Source of the DNA: Penium margaritaceum
Lineage: Eukaryota; Streptophyta; Zygnematophyceae; Desmidiales; Peniaceae
Direction: 5' to 3'
Assembly (NCBI GenBank): GCA_023375785.1
Contig: SZWC01006825.1
Location: 67,330-131,329 of the forward strand
DNA: 64,000 nt
Shown here: positions 11,159 through 20,820 of the stretch, piece after piece
How positions within the stretch are numbered: position 1 is the first letter of the stretch
Layout: each line of letters starts with the position of its first letter
The notes under the pieces: generated by a model
Databases searched by the model: none
The model's input: the letters and a program-made list of their open reading frames with translations, nothing else
What the model was told of the DNA's origin: nothing
Position numbers and translations under genes: made by a program

Positions 11159-13570
11159 TCAGGTCCTTTCCTCTTCCTCTCCTTTTTCTTCCTCTTCCTC
11201 TCCTTTCTCCTCCTCCTCTTCACCCCCTGTATCTCCTTCCTCCACCCTCTCTCTCCTCTCGTCCTCCCCCTCCTCCTCGTCACCTCCTGCTCCTGATCCG
11301 CTTGCTCTAGCTGTCCTCTCTCTGCTCCCACCGCTCCCCCCACTCCCTTGGGTGCTATGGTCCCTAGCACTAGGGACCTTCCCGATTGTCTCCCCCTGCA
11401 TCCTCCTCCTCTCCTTGTTTCCCCTCGGCTGATTACGGTGCATCTCCCCTGTATCCTGTCTCCATGGGCCTTGTCATCATTTCCCTGCGTGTCTCCCTAG
11501 TCCCAATCACCCGGTCCTCTCCGTCTGCTCCCTCGGCCATCTCCATGTCGTCTCGTTGTGCTATGATCCGTTCCTCTAATTCGCTACTCTGTTCTCCAAA
11601 CCCTGACTCACGTGGTTAGTTTTATGAGCGAGTGCCCACTGCACAGTCAGCGTCCCCGCGAGCTCCCCGAGTCCTCTCTACTACTGGTCGAGCACACCCA
11701 GTTCCGCATCGTGCAAAGACTCACATCCCCTTATGACCTCACGTGGCGCTTGCTCGTCCTCCAGCCGGTCCTGCTCCCTCCCCCTTGCCTGGGCTGTGAC
11801 TACTGCCTGCACCTCGCGCGTAGCCTCTTATAACGCTTGCACGCGTGATTTTGACACTGCATGCGCCACCTCGACCCGTTGTAGTTCCTGTCGGAGGACA
11901 TCCGTCTGACCTTGGAGGCTGCTGAAGTGGCCGCCCGGGACCTCGTCGTAGCGGAGGAACAGCCCTCGGATCCTGTCTTTGGTGTCCTCTTGCATCGCCC
12001 CGCATGCCAAGACCACCTCCTCCCATGGTTTTCGCGCCATCCCTACCCACCCTTGTTGGTCGCGGCGGTCTTCCCGTTAAGGTGGATTTTCCGGGCCCTT
12101 TCCTTCTACTCCGCTTCGGCTTGTGTCAGCTCCCGTTGTCTTCCTCCGGTCTGCATCTTTCTCCTCCGGGCCCCTCCCCAAGGGCTCAACCTCCACCCTC
12201 ACCCCCTCAACCTTTGTGTCTTCTTGTCCGCCCGCCTCCTCGCCGTTCCCCTTTCCCTTTCCGCTCCTGGCAGGCAGTCGTCGCTCCCCAGCCCCGTCCT
12301 CTATACCGTGGTCCTGTCGTTCCTTGGTCTCACTCGGTATCCCGCTGGCCTGTATCCCTATTGTCTCTTCCATTTTCTCCTTCCTACTTGCTGCATCCTC
12401 GTCCCCTCTGTCCTCCTCGCCTTGTCTCCCAGGTATGACCTTTTCTCGGTCCGCCTCCATACTCGTCGTGGGGCTACCTTCTCCCTCTCCCCTCTCCTGT
12501 TGTAGCTCTTGCTTTGCCTCTGCAAAGTTCGGTGCCGCCTGCTGTCGTGCCTCGCTGACCGCCCGTCGTCGTGCCCTCTCCTGGCGTGCTGCTCGGATGT
12601 CTGCTTGCTTCTTTCGCCAGCTCTGTGGCCCTTTCCCCGTCGTCTTTTACCTGCTGCGAGCTGGCCGTAGTGGTGATTTCGATGTTTCCACCCCCTTGAA
12701 CTCGAGCGCCGGGGCCTCCGCCGGAGGGGTTGTGGGTGGATGGAGGGGGGATTTTTTTGTTGGAGGTGATGGCGATGAGGGCAGGAGCCTGGGGGTTCCG
12801 TGGAAAGGGATGATGTGCTCAATTTCTTTTTCTGATTTTTTGGTGTAAAAATCGGCGCCGTTGGAGTTGCTTTTGCCGATGGAAGGCGTTCTGTTGTTGT
12901 CGGGTACCCCGGGTATTCCAGGAATACCCCCTTTGGGTATTTCGCGAAACCCCCCTCCGGATGGGTACCTCGAGAAAATCGAGGGCCCCAATTGAGTGGG
13001 GACTCCTCTCGCGGGGGTAGCGAGAGGGGTCCCCCCCTCTCCTGTTCCGCCGATGGCCAGAATCGACGGCCCCCGGGGGTCGTCCCCTGGGCCGTCGATC
13101 GGCCGAGTGGCCCCCCCGTAGCCGCTCCCCTTCTCCTCCTCCATCGTCCGTCGTCTCGTGGCCGGCGGTTGAGCCCCGCTCCCGCCGGCCGCCTTCCGCT
13201 TCCCCCCCCCCCCCGCTGACCGCCTCCCCCCCTCCCACCCGATCGAGAGATTAGGGCGAGGTGCAGAGGGAGAGGGGGTGGCGGCGCCCCCCCCGCTGCT
13301 GCCTGCTGTGTGGCGTCCCCCGGCTAGCATGCGTGGGGCGACAGCCCGNNNNNNNNNNNNNNNNNNNNNNNNNNNNNNNNNNNNNNNNNNNNNNNNCCCC
13401 CCCCCCCCTTGAGGGATTCTCCGCCCCCCCCCCATTTCTCCCTCTTGCTCCGTACTCCCGCCACGTGGCAGGGTGGGAGTGGGCCCATTGGAAAGCCCTC
13501 GGCCAGGGCTATCCAACGGGCCCACTCTTGCCTCAAATGGTACACCATAAAGGCAGAGCGGGCCCGCCAT
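11159..13570 (-). pseudogene. LINE b: N-terminal low-complexity region
   Basis: Several minus-strand frames recur in copies e, f and h, so a protein region existed here. From the 5' side: a Gly/Pro/Arg-rich stretch starting MAGPLCLYGVPFEARVGPL at 13570 (crossed by a 48-N gap), a basic Arg/Lys/Glu stretch around 12077-12460, a helix-rich part (EEVVLACGAMQEDTKD near 12000, also in f and h), and a Glu-rich tract near 11160-11440 after PSARDHSTQGS. It could be a separate ORF1 or the N-terminus of one large protein. I recognise no domain. The frame changes several times. Confidence 0.5.
13349..13396. other. Assembly gap (48 N) in LINE b leader
   Basis: 48 Ns followed by a C12 run. The same place in copy f (about 50425-50456) has only about 30 bases ending in C7, so the true missing sequence is probably short and C-rich. 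Confidence 0.9.
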
Positions 13571-13948
13571 CGCCCGGCAGGAATGCTGACATCAGCAATC
13601 TGCCGGGCTTTTTTGCTGCTCGCTCCCTCTGTGTGGCACATGGCAGAGCCGGAGTGGTCCCAGTGTGTAGCCCTCTCCAAGGGCTACCCGCCGGTACCCT
13701 CCGTGCGTTGAATGGTGGCCTGTGCTGCCCATGCGGTATGGGTGACGTGGACGGCCTTGTGACGTGACATGTACAGCCGCCGAGGCACGCCACGTGGCAA
13801 AAACCGGTTCTCCGGGACCGCAAAGGCCTGCTGATGTGGCAGGCCTACTCTGACGTGGCCCCGGAACCTGGGCTCTCCGGGACCACCCCCTTTGGAAGCT
13901 CGTTTGAGAGCCCCCTGCGATGCCGCCGCCCGCGACTCTGTTGTCCGT
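13430..13948 (-). promoter_or_regulatory. LINE 5' leader with repeated subunits and CCACGTGG boxes
   Basis: The leader of copy b is made of imperfect subrepeats of roughly 150-190 bp. Each has a CCACGTGG- or CACATGG-like box, then a GGGAGTGGGCCC-like block, then AGGGCTA(T/C)CC. Full CCACGTGG boxes lie at 13461-13468 and 13790-13797. Matching boxes occur in copies a (5451-5458), e (41931-41938 and 42250-42257) and f (50511-50518). CACGTG is the core plant G-box bound by bZIP and bHLH factors. LINEs carry internal promoters in this region, so a promoter role is plausible but inferred. Confidence 0.45.
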
Positions 13949-14015
<67 letters not shown>

Positions 14016-14037
14016 GGATGGATAGATAGATAGATGG

Positions 14038-14136
<99 letters not shown>

Positions 14137-14179
14137 TATATCGATAGATAGATAGATACATAGATAGATAGATATATAG

Positions 14180-14257
<78 letters not shown>

Positions 14258-14274
14258 GGTTGGATGGATGGATG

Positions 14275-14361
<87 letters not shown>

Positions 14362-14408
14362 CCATAGATAGATTGAAAGACAAATAGATTGATAAATGTA
14401 CAGATTAA
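13949..14408. repeat. GATA microsatellite between LINE b 5' end and LINE c 3' end
   Basis: Nearly pure (GATA)n from 13949 to about 14360, then about 48 bp of decayed GATA up to the LINE c 3' end. It is much cleaner than the tract at 5761. The junction at 13948 is ...TTGTCC GT|GATA, the LINE b 5' end. Minus-strand frames give long YLSI repeats without coding meaning. Confidence 0.95.
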
Positions 14409-15772
14409 TCTCATTGAACAAACTGTAAGTTTACATGTGACATTGAATTCATATGTTATCCACCAAAGTGAAATCATCAAAGAACAAAAAAGCCACCAGT
14501 AAGATGAGCACACAATGGATAGTCTGGAACATAGTCCTGAACTCGCACTCGTGATCAAGACAAACTCATCCTGTCCAATTATCCCCGCTTGAAAAAGAAG
14601 AGGTCTGCCGTGGATGGTCCCTCTTCACTCCAATACAGCACTCTCCATGCCGTGGTGATTTCCTGGTCAAGGGGAGTATCAACGGCACGCTCCACGGCCC
14701 TTTGTCGAAATTGCTGCGCTTGTGCTTGTTGAAGGGCCACTGCCATGCACTGGTTGAGGAGGGCACATAATGGAACCGACATCCCTGCAATACCTCCGTG
14801 TCGGACCAACCTCTACTCTGTCACCTCCTACGACATCCATAGTACCTTTTCATGCTGAGGCGTGACTTGAAGGCCCCCACGGTCTCCATCGTAGTGAAGA
14901 CAAACTCCATGTGATCGTGCTCTGCCTTATATCGCAACCATCCATATTTTCTCTCCTTTGTCCTCACCACGTCCTCAAGTGCCATTCCCGGCCGCTCCAC
15001 CACCGTCCTCCTCAGAATCAGTCATTGTGGATCAGCAATGACCATATCTATCACGAGCGCGTGACCAGTGGCTGGTTCAAAGCATGTGATATCCAGGCGC
15101 CCCTCCGATAGCAAGCATGCGTACTCGACGGTCACCCCGCCCAGTCTCGTGTACCACTGCTGCCAGCTCTCTCATCATTGCATCATGGACCGCCTTTGTG
15201 ACCCTTCCCTGGTCACATCAGAGAGCGTGCTATGGTGTGCATGAATGTGTAGGGCTCCTCTCCACACACGTGTACACCGGCATATGGCGTAGGTGAGCAA
15301 TCAAGAGCCCAAGGTGAAACCTGCACGCAACTCTCTAGTCCTCCGGTGCCATGTACAACCGGTCGGTGACGGACCTGGGATGTGCCAATAGCTAGTCCCG
15401 TCTGTGTTCCCCCTGAACCGTCGCAATCCACTAGCACTGTGGGAGCGCCTCTTCCCCTCCCAACTTTGCCGCCACCCTTGATTGAAGCTCCCCAAGCTGC
15501 CACTCGAGGATTTTATCATATAAGTCCTGGAATAGGCACTTAGGGCTCCCCTACTCGCACTCTGCCAGCTGTGGAACCTTTGCTTTTACTACATCTAGGA
15601 GCCCCTGCACCGACCTCTCTCAAAGTACTGCAAAAGTCTCCCTCGTCCATGGTCCCTCTCCTCCTCCTCCCTCGTCCTTTCTGCTGTCCTTGGGACCTCA
15701 TGGGTGGAGGAGACATCTCACCGCGTGCCAGGACTGGATTTGTCTACATACAAACAAGAGAGGGGCGAGGGT
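14409..15772 (-). mobile_element. LINE copy c: 5'-truncated 3' fragment
   Basis: Covers the last about 1.36 kb of the family, from the point matching 7760 in copy b to the 3' end. It keeps the best C-terminus: 14579-14809 reads NQCMAVALQQAQAQQFRQRA and on to WRVLYWSEEGPSTADLF before a stop, leaving about 170 bp of 3' UTR. 14821-15003 has ERKYGWLRYKAEHDHMEF. The RLE motif near 15080 reads LDITCFEPATGHALVID, with Leu for the usual Pro. The cut 5' end joins GATA at 15773, as expected when reverse transcription stops early. Confidence 0.85.
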
Positions 15773-15819
15773 TAGATAGGTAGATAGATATATACATACA
15801 TAAATAGATATATAGATCA
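15773..15819. repeat. Short GATA tract between LINE c and LINE d
   Basis: About 47 bp of degenerate GATA/TATA/CATA repeats joining the truncated 5' end of copy c to the 3' end of copy d (GATCAATTGGATTCAATGAA). It is the shortest tract in the chain. Confidence 0.85.
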
Positions 15820-16688
15820 ATTGGATTCAATGAACTGTGAGTTTACATATCACATGCAAGTTCCAAGTTCTCCACCATAGTGGAATAAGTAAAGAACACC
15901 AAAGCTACCAGTGAGAAGAGCACACAGTGAGTACTCTGAAACATCGCCCTAAACTCACACTCGTGATCAAGACAAACTCATCATGTGTATCTATTCCCAC
16001 CCCACAAAGCACAGGTCTGCAATGGATGGTCCCTCATCCGTCTTGTACAGTACTCTCCACGCCCTTGCAATTTCCTGGTCAAGAGAAACGTCAGCCACAC
16101 GCTCTGCAACCGTCAGCCGTCCCCCAGCCGTCGTCATTACTGTGCATGTACTCGCAAAAGGGCAATGGCCATGCGCTGGTTAAGGAGGGCACGTAATGGA
16201 ACCGACAACCCCTTTGTTGTCGGACCAACCTCCGCTCGGTCCCCTTCGAAGACGTCCACAATACCTTACCGAGGCCTCGCGAGAAGGCCCCCAAGGTTTC
16301 CATCTCAAGGAAGACAAACTCCTTTTGATCCCGCTCTGCCTCACGTCACCACCAACCATATTTCCTCTCCTTTATCCTCACCGCATCCTCCAGCGCCACT
16401 CCCGGCCGCTCCGCCAACCTCCTCATCAGACTCGGTCGCTGCGAGTCGATAATGACCATATCCATCACGAGCATGTGACCTGTGGCTCAATCAAAGCATG
16501 TGATATCCAGACGCGCCTCTGGTAGCAAGCCTGCATGCTTGACACTCAACCCGTCCATCACACTCTTGCATACAACTGCTATCAACTCTCTCATCACTGC
16601 ATCATGGACCGCCTTCGTACCCCCTCCCTGGACACATCGGAGGGCGTGTTGTAGAACGCATGGGTGTATAGGGCTCCTCTCTACACAC
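15820..16688 (-). mobile_element. LINE copy d, part 1 (3' end to the E2 insertion)
   Basis: Holds the family 3' UTR, C-terminal tail and RLE-like region. The motif near 16500 reads LDITCFD, a stop, then ATGHMLVMD. E2 interrupts it at 16689; the sequence resumes at 20421 with no LINE sequence lost except the duplicated CACAC. It is probably the 3' portion of the same copy as e. Confidence 0.85.
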
Positions 16689-17368
16689 TGTCAAAAGAAT
16701 GCAGACATGAGAACAACAGCAGCAGAAGCAGGAAGAAGCGTTGGAACAAGCAAGTGTACGTCAGCGAAGTGACGTAAGCAAGAGAGGTCTCGAGGAGTTA
16801 GTCGCGGAGGTTGAACGAGGCTGAGATGGGAGGCAGTCGAGGTAGACGAGATGATGAGAGAGAGAGCTAGCAAGATGAGTGATGTTCAGTGGAGTAAGAG
16901 AGTTGAGCGAAGGAGCGGGAGTGACGGGGCGGAGAGTTGTGAGAGGCTGGTAAGGGAAAAGAGTGCGAGGTGCGAGCACAGCGAAGACACGGCGGTGAAG
17001 CCACGGAACCAAAGGGGAACAGGATGAGTAGAACTGTTCTGGTTGAATTGGGAGGGAATGAACATCCTCCACATATCCAACAACCAGATACCAGACCGAT
17101 ACCCAACGGCTTCTTGTTCGCTAGCCGGACGCGCTTGTGACAAGATTATCACTTTTATTAGGGGATCACTCGGTATGCTGACCGTTGACAACAGATAGCG
17201 AGTGGTTTGCGAGATGGTTCCTGCCAAGGCCTGAACCGGTTATTGAGAGCTCGGAGTATCCGAGGGATTGGGGCAGGAGAGAAGTTATCTGGCTTGTACC
17301 CAGGTCAGAGGTTGTTCTCCTTCTTAGGAAGTGGGGAGTCACCTTGATGGAGTCGCTTGATTCTGACA
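16689..17368 (-). repeat. 3' LTR of E2
   Basis: 680 bp, TGTCAAAAGAATGCAG to GATTCTGACA. It includes the block GTACGTCAGCGAAGTGACGTAAG, an inverted pair of TGACGTA-type motifs that could be a bZIP site. It pairs with 19736-20415. Confidence 0.9.
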
Positions 17369-18169
17369 TCCTCCGTGACTTCGTCAAGGTGACAAGGGAA
17401 GAGAACTTGTGTGTGCAGGGGTTGGTCAGTGCAGCGTGGCCTTGAGCAGTATCGATAGTGCGCAAACCCTTTGAGGTAGAGGCTACTTGGGAGCAGCGGA
17501 GGTGGTATGATTGGGTCTCGCAGTGGACAGAGGCATGCTTCGAGAAGGTCAATCCACATCTGGCGTGTGTTGCCAGGATGAGCATTGATGTGTGGATGAA
17601 ATTCTGTGTCCGCAATGTGGCACAGAGACCTTCTAATTGACTGCTCCATTTGCTGACTTGGTGTAGTTGATTTGCTTGATGGAGGTTGAAGTGCAGCAAT
17701 AATAGATTCTCCTTGAACGTAGATAGGAGAATACATGATGAGGAAATCTCTTGACCATTGGAAGATGTTAGTGCGTGCCCTGCTGGTCGTGTAGAATTGG
17801 AGAGTGGGTAGTGAAATAAGGAAGTTTTCTGGGAAGGTGTCGAAGTTGATTGGTCCATAGCTTCGAGCAAGAGAGCTGAAGAGGATGGTTCGCTCTTGTC
17901 TTGGTGGGAATTTGACAAGACACGTCTTCCAGTCAGTCATGATGAGGAAGGATCAATGAGAGATGGGTCGCGGAGCAGGGTTCTGTGCATTCCAGCGATG
18001 TTGAATGAAGTCAGAATAGAGTAGCTGAGTGAACGGGTGAGGGGAAGAGACAGGTCACTGGAGGTGATGGAGCTTCGAGAAGGTGCAGGAGGTTGTAGAG
18101 TGGGCCGAAAAGGTTCTGTTTTGTGTAGAAAGTGAGCATCGAGCAAAAAGGCGGAGGAGTGCTCTTGGA

Positions 18170-19270
18170 CGGCAAAGAAGGGGTGCAGTGGTGAAACCAT
18201 GTGCGCTTGCGAAGTTTTGTCGTGGACGTAGGTCGTCGCGACTCGAGCGATGCGACCGGGCGGATCCGTGTGCTGGGCAAAGGATAACACGAACAGCGGA
18301 GGAGCGATTGATGATGGAGTGGACGCAGGGGCAAAACCAGGTGTGCGATTGAGGTTAGGGAGTAAGATGCGGCAAGGGGAAGGCACAAGCCAACGCGCCG
18401 CGAGAAATCTGCTTCCGGCGTGGGTGCAGGCTGCTGCGAGGCGGGCAGCTAGCTCGTGCAAATCCTTGTGCCGTTCACAGATGCTGATGATTGTTGATGA
18501 GAAAATGGAAGCTGATGATGATGGAGTGGGCGCACGGGTGAGCCTTGTGCGCTGAAGGAAGTTTTGGCGTGGGCGGAGGTCGTCCCGGAACGGGCGACGC
18601 AACCGGGCGGATCCTTGAGCTGAGCTGAAATCGATCCAGAAGCGGAGGAGACAATTGATAGATGAGTGGGCGCAGGGGCGGAACCACGTGCGCTGCGAAA
18701 CGATGCTGAAGGAGATGATTGATGCAAGGGCGGCACGGAGGACACTGATGACAGAGAGATGGAGGTGAGGCAGGAACGGGCGACTGATGGAGCTGAGGAG
18801 ACTAGAGCAGGGATGGCAAGGAAGGCTGATGGAGTTGAGGAGACTTGGAGCGAGGATTTTGCAAGGAGGACTGATGGAAGCAGATGAGGATGATGTGAGA
18901 AGTGAAGGCTGGAGGCTGATGATAATGCTGGATAGAAGAGGTAAGGAGCAAAGCGAGCGAAGGGAGGCGAGACGAGGCGTGACACGACAGAGAGGTAGAG
19001 AGTCACAACCACTTCTTTTGCGTTAAGGAGAGTGACGGCTTGTTCCCAAGTTGGCTCGGAAATGGGAGCAAGAAGACTGGTGGTGTCTGATATCCTATCA
19101 GCTAGAGAAAGTTGGTTGCGACAGAAGGAGTCAAGCAGCGGGCAAAGACACTGGTCCACTGATGTCAGGAGAGTGACGGCTTGTTCCCCAGTTGGCCCGG
19201 AAATGGGAGCAGGAAGACTGGTGGTGTCCGATATCCTGACGGCGGTAGTTTGGCTGCAGCTGCTAACAAG
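18170..19270. repeat. E2 interior: repeated modules
   Basis: Two module types recur. One carries a hallmark like GCGACCGGGCGGATCC followed by GAGTGGGCGCAGGGGC (near 18248 and 18596, with a weaker copy between). The other carries GAGAGTGACGGCTTGTTCCC then GGTGTC.GATATCCT (near 19029 and 19169, spacing about 140 bp). The same modules fill the interior of E8. They look like tandem duplications shared by the family. A long minus-strand Ser/Pro-rich frame crosses the region but has no recognised domain. Confidence 0.7.
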
Positions 19271-19723
19271 GCAAGAAGGCGATGCGAGAAGGCGGCTCAA
19301 GATGATGGACGCAGGTGGATTGAAGATGGCGCCGAGGAAGTGGTAGATGAGGCTGATGACGAAGGAGGCAAGAGGAGGAGGTGCTTGTGGTGGTAGAGGC
19401 GATGAGGAGCAATGGATGGCAGATGGCAGGAAGCTTCTTGGTAGTTGACGGCAGGCGGCGACTCGAGAGTTGCTTGCGGCTGATGTGAGCGACAAGTCAC
19501 CGGTTGTTAGCCACGGGCGCGGAAATGGGCGCAAGGCTTTCTTAGGATGACGATGCGTTTCTTCAGTACGGGAACTCGTAGTACTGCTAATGTCAGCTGC
19601 GGCCGAAGCGGAAAGGCGCGAGGGGACGGTAGCGGCGGCAGAGGAATGTGAATGGAAGCGATGGAGGAAGGATGGCGGCAGAGCAATGACGTGATTTCGA
19701 GGCACCAGGTGATGTTGCCTGAT

Positions 19724-19735
19724 GCTCTGATACCA
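19724..19735 (-). other. Primer binding site of E2 (initiator tRNA-Met)
   Basis: GCTCTGATACCA on the plus strand is the reverse of TGGTATCAGAGC, the classic plant copia-type primer site, and lies flush against the LTR. Confidence 0.9.
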
Positions 19736-20415
19736 TGTCAAAAGAATGCAGGCATGAGAACAACAGTATCAGAAGCAGGCAGAAGCGTCGGAACAAGGAA
19801 GTGTACGTCAGCGAAGTGACGTAAGCAAGAGTGGTCCCGACGAGTTAGTCGTGGAGGTTGAACGAGGCTGATATGGGAGGCAGTCAAGGTAGACGAGATG
19901 ATGAGAGAGAGAACTAGCAAGATGAGTGATGGTCAGTGGAGTGAGAGAGCTGAGAGAAGGAGCGGGAGTGACGGAGCGAAGAGTTGTGAGAGGTTGGCGA
20001 GGGCAAAGAGTGCGAGGTGCGAGCAGAGCGAGGACACGGCAGCAAAGCTGTGGAATCAAAGGGGAACAGGATGAGTAGAACTATTCTGGTTGAATTGGGA
20101 GGGATTCAACATCCTCAATACATCCAACAACCTGATACCAGACCGATAGCCAACGGCTTCTTGTTCACTAGCCGGACGCGCTTGTGACAAGATTATCACT
20201 TTTATTAGGGGATCACTCGGTATGCTGACCGTTGAGAACGAATAGAAAGTGGTTACTGAGATGGTTCCTGGCGAGGCCTGAACCGGTTATTGAGAGCTCG
20301 GAGTATCCAAGGGATTGGGGTAGGAGTGAAGTTATCTGGCTTGCACCCAGGTCAGAGGCTGTTCTCCTTCTTAAGAAGTGGAGAGTCAACTTGACGGAGT
20401 CGCTTGATTCTGACA
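19736..20415 (-). repeat. 5' LTR of E2
   Basis: 680 bp, TGTCAAAAGAATGCAG to TTCTGACA, directly after the initiator-Met primer site at 19724-19735 and directly before the right CACAC target duplication. Confidence 0.9.
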
Positions 20416-20420
20416 CACAC

Positions 20421-20549
20421 GTGCACGCAAGTGTATGGCGCAAGCGTGCAATCGGGAGTCCAAGGTGAAACCTACATGCCACTCTCCAGTCCTCAAGTAC
20501 CATGTGCATTTAGACGGTGACAGACCTGTGATGTGCCAAGAGCCAGTTC
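20421..20549 (-). mobile_element. LINE copy d, part 2
   Basis: Resumes after E2 with CACACGTGCACGCAAGTGTATGG, matching 7265-7390 of copy b, and stops where the E3 LTR begins (TGTTGACA at 20550). Copy e resumes about 340 bp further along the LINE at 30114. Confidence 0.8.
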
Positions 20550-20820
20550 TGTTGACATAGTGTGCTCAATGCCATGAGTGCCGTTGACCGTACTCCCTGG
20601 TTAGACCACTAAGTTGTGGTCAAACACCTTATCTGAATTTAAATTTTGATTTATTGGAATTTCCCATGCAAGATCGAGCTTTGAATCGCTCAATTTGAGT
20701 GAGTACTCAGAAAGTTTGCCTAGCCCAAAGTTCGGATATTGGACGGGTAGAATCTTGTATTCGCCATGGGTGGCGGGATAATCCACCGCCTGTGATCCAA
20801 GTTTTGTCAGGATGGAATCT
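20550..20820 (+). repeat. E3: copia LTR fragment of the E1 family
   Basis: Starts TGTTGACATAGTGTGC and follows the E1 5' LTR in sense through GATCGAGCTTTGAATCGCTC, GAGTGAGTACTCAGAAAGTT and GCCATGGGTGGCGGGATAATC. It lies in the opposite orientation to E1. Similarity fades near 20820 and I see no matching internal region, so it is a solo or truncated LTR. The right border is approximate. Confidence 0.75.

Larger units (their letters stand above)
6411..13948 (-). mobile_element. LINE copy b: near full-length RLE-type non-LTR retrotransposon
   Basis: About 7.5 kb and the most complete copy. Sense order from 13948 down: GC-rich leader with subrepeats, a proline/arginine/charged N-terminal region, C2H2-like zinc finger, reverse transcriptase with FLDD, Cys/His-rich stretch, RLE-like region, C-terminal tail, about 150 bp of 3' UTR, then (TATC)n. 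Both ends agree with other copies. The RT active site is intact, but in-frame stops and frame changes occur, for example a stop just before the VVVGDERL segment near 8921 and a frame change beside the RLE motif near 7095. It is therefore not expected to be active. The domain set recalls R2/R4/Dong-like LINEs; a tree would be needed to place it. Confidence 0.85.
16689..20415 (-). mobile_element. E2: LTR retrotransposon without recognisable pol
   Basis: Two 680-bp LTRs (TGTCA...TGACA) enclose 2.37 kb. The target duplication is perfect: CACAC at 16684-16688 and 20416-20420, inside LINE d. A primer site complementary to initiator tRNA-Met (TGGTATCAGAGC on the minus strand, 19724-19735) abuts the right LTR, so sense is minus. 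No gag knuckle, protease, integrase, RT or RNase H motif is visible, which fits a LARD-like non-autonomous element. The interior is built partly of repeated modules. The LTRs differ at about 60 sites (about 9%, counted by eye): middle-aged, and structurally whole. E8 is a younger relative. Confidence 0.9.

Noticed and set aside
18449-19741. A 430-residue minus-strand frame starting at the E2 5' LTR edge
   Set aside because: Ser/Pro-rich, crosses non-coding tandem modules, no recognised domain, and E8 does not keep it open over the same span. Kept only as an item to test for constraint.
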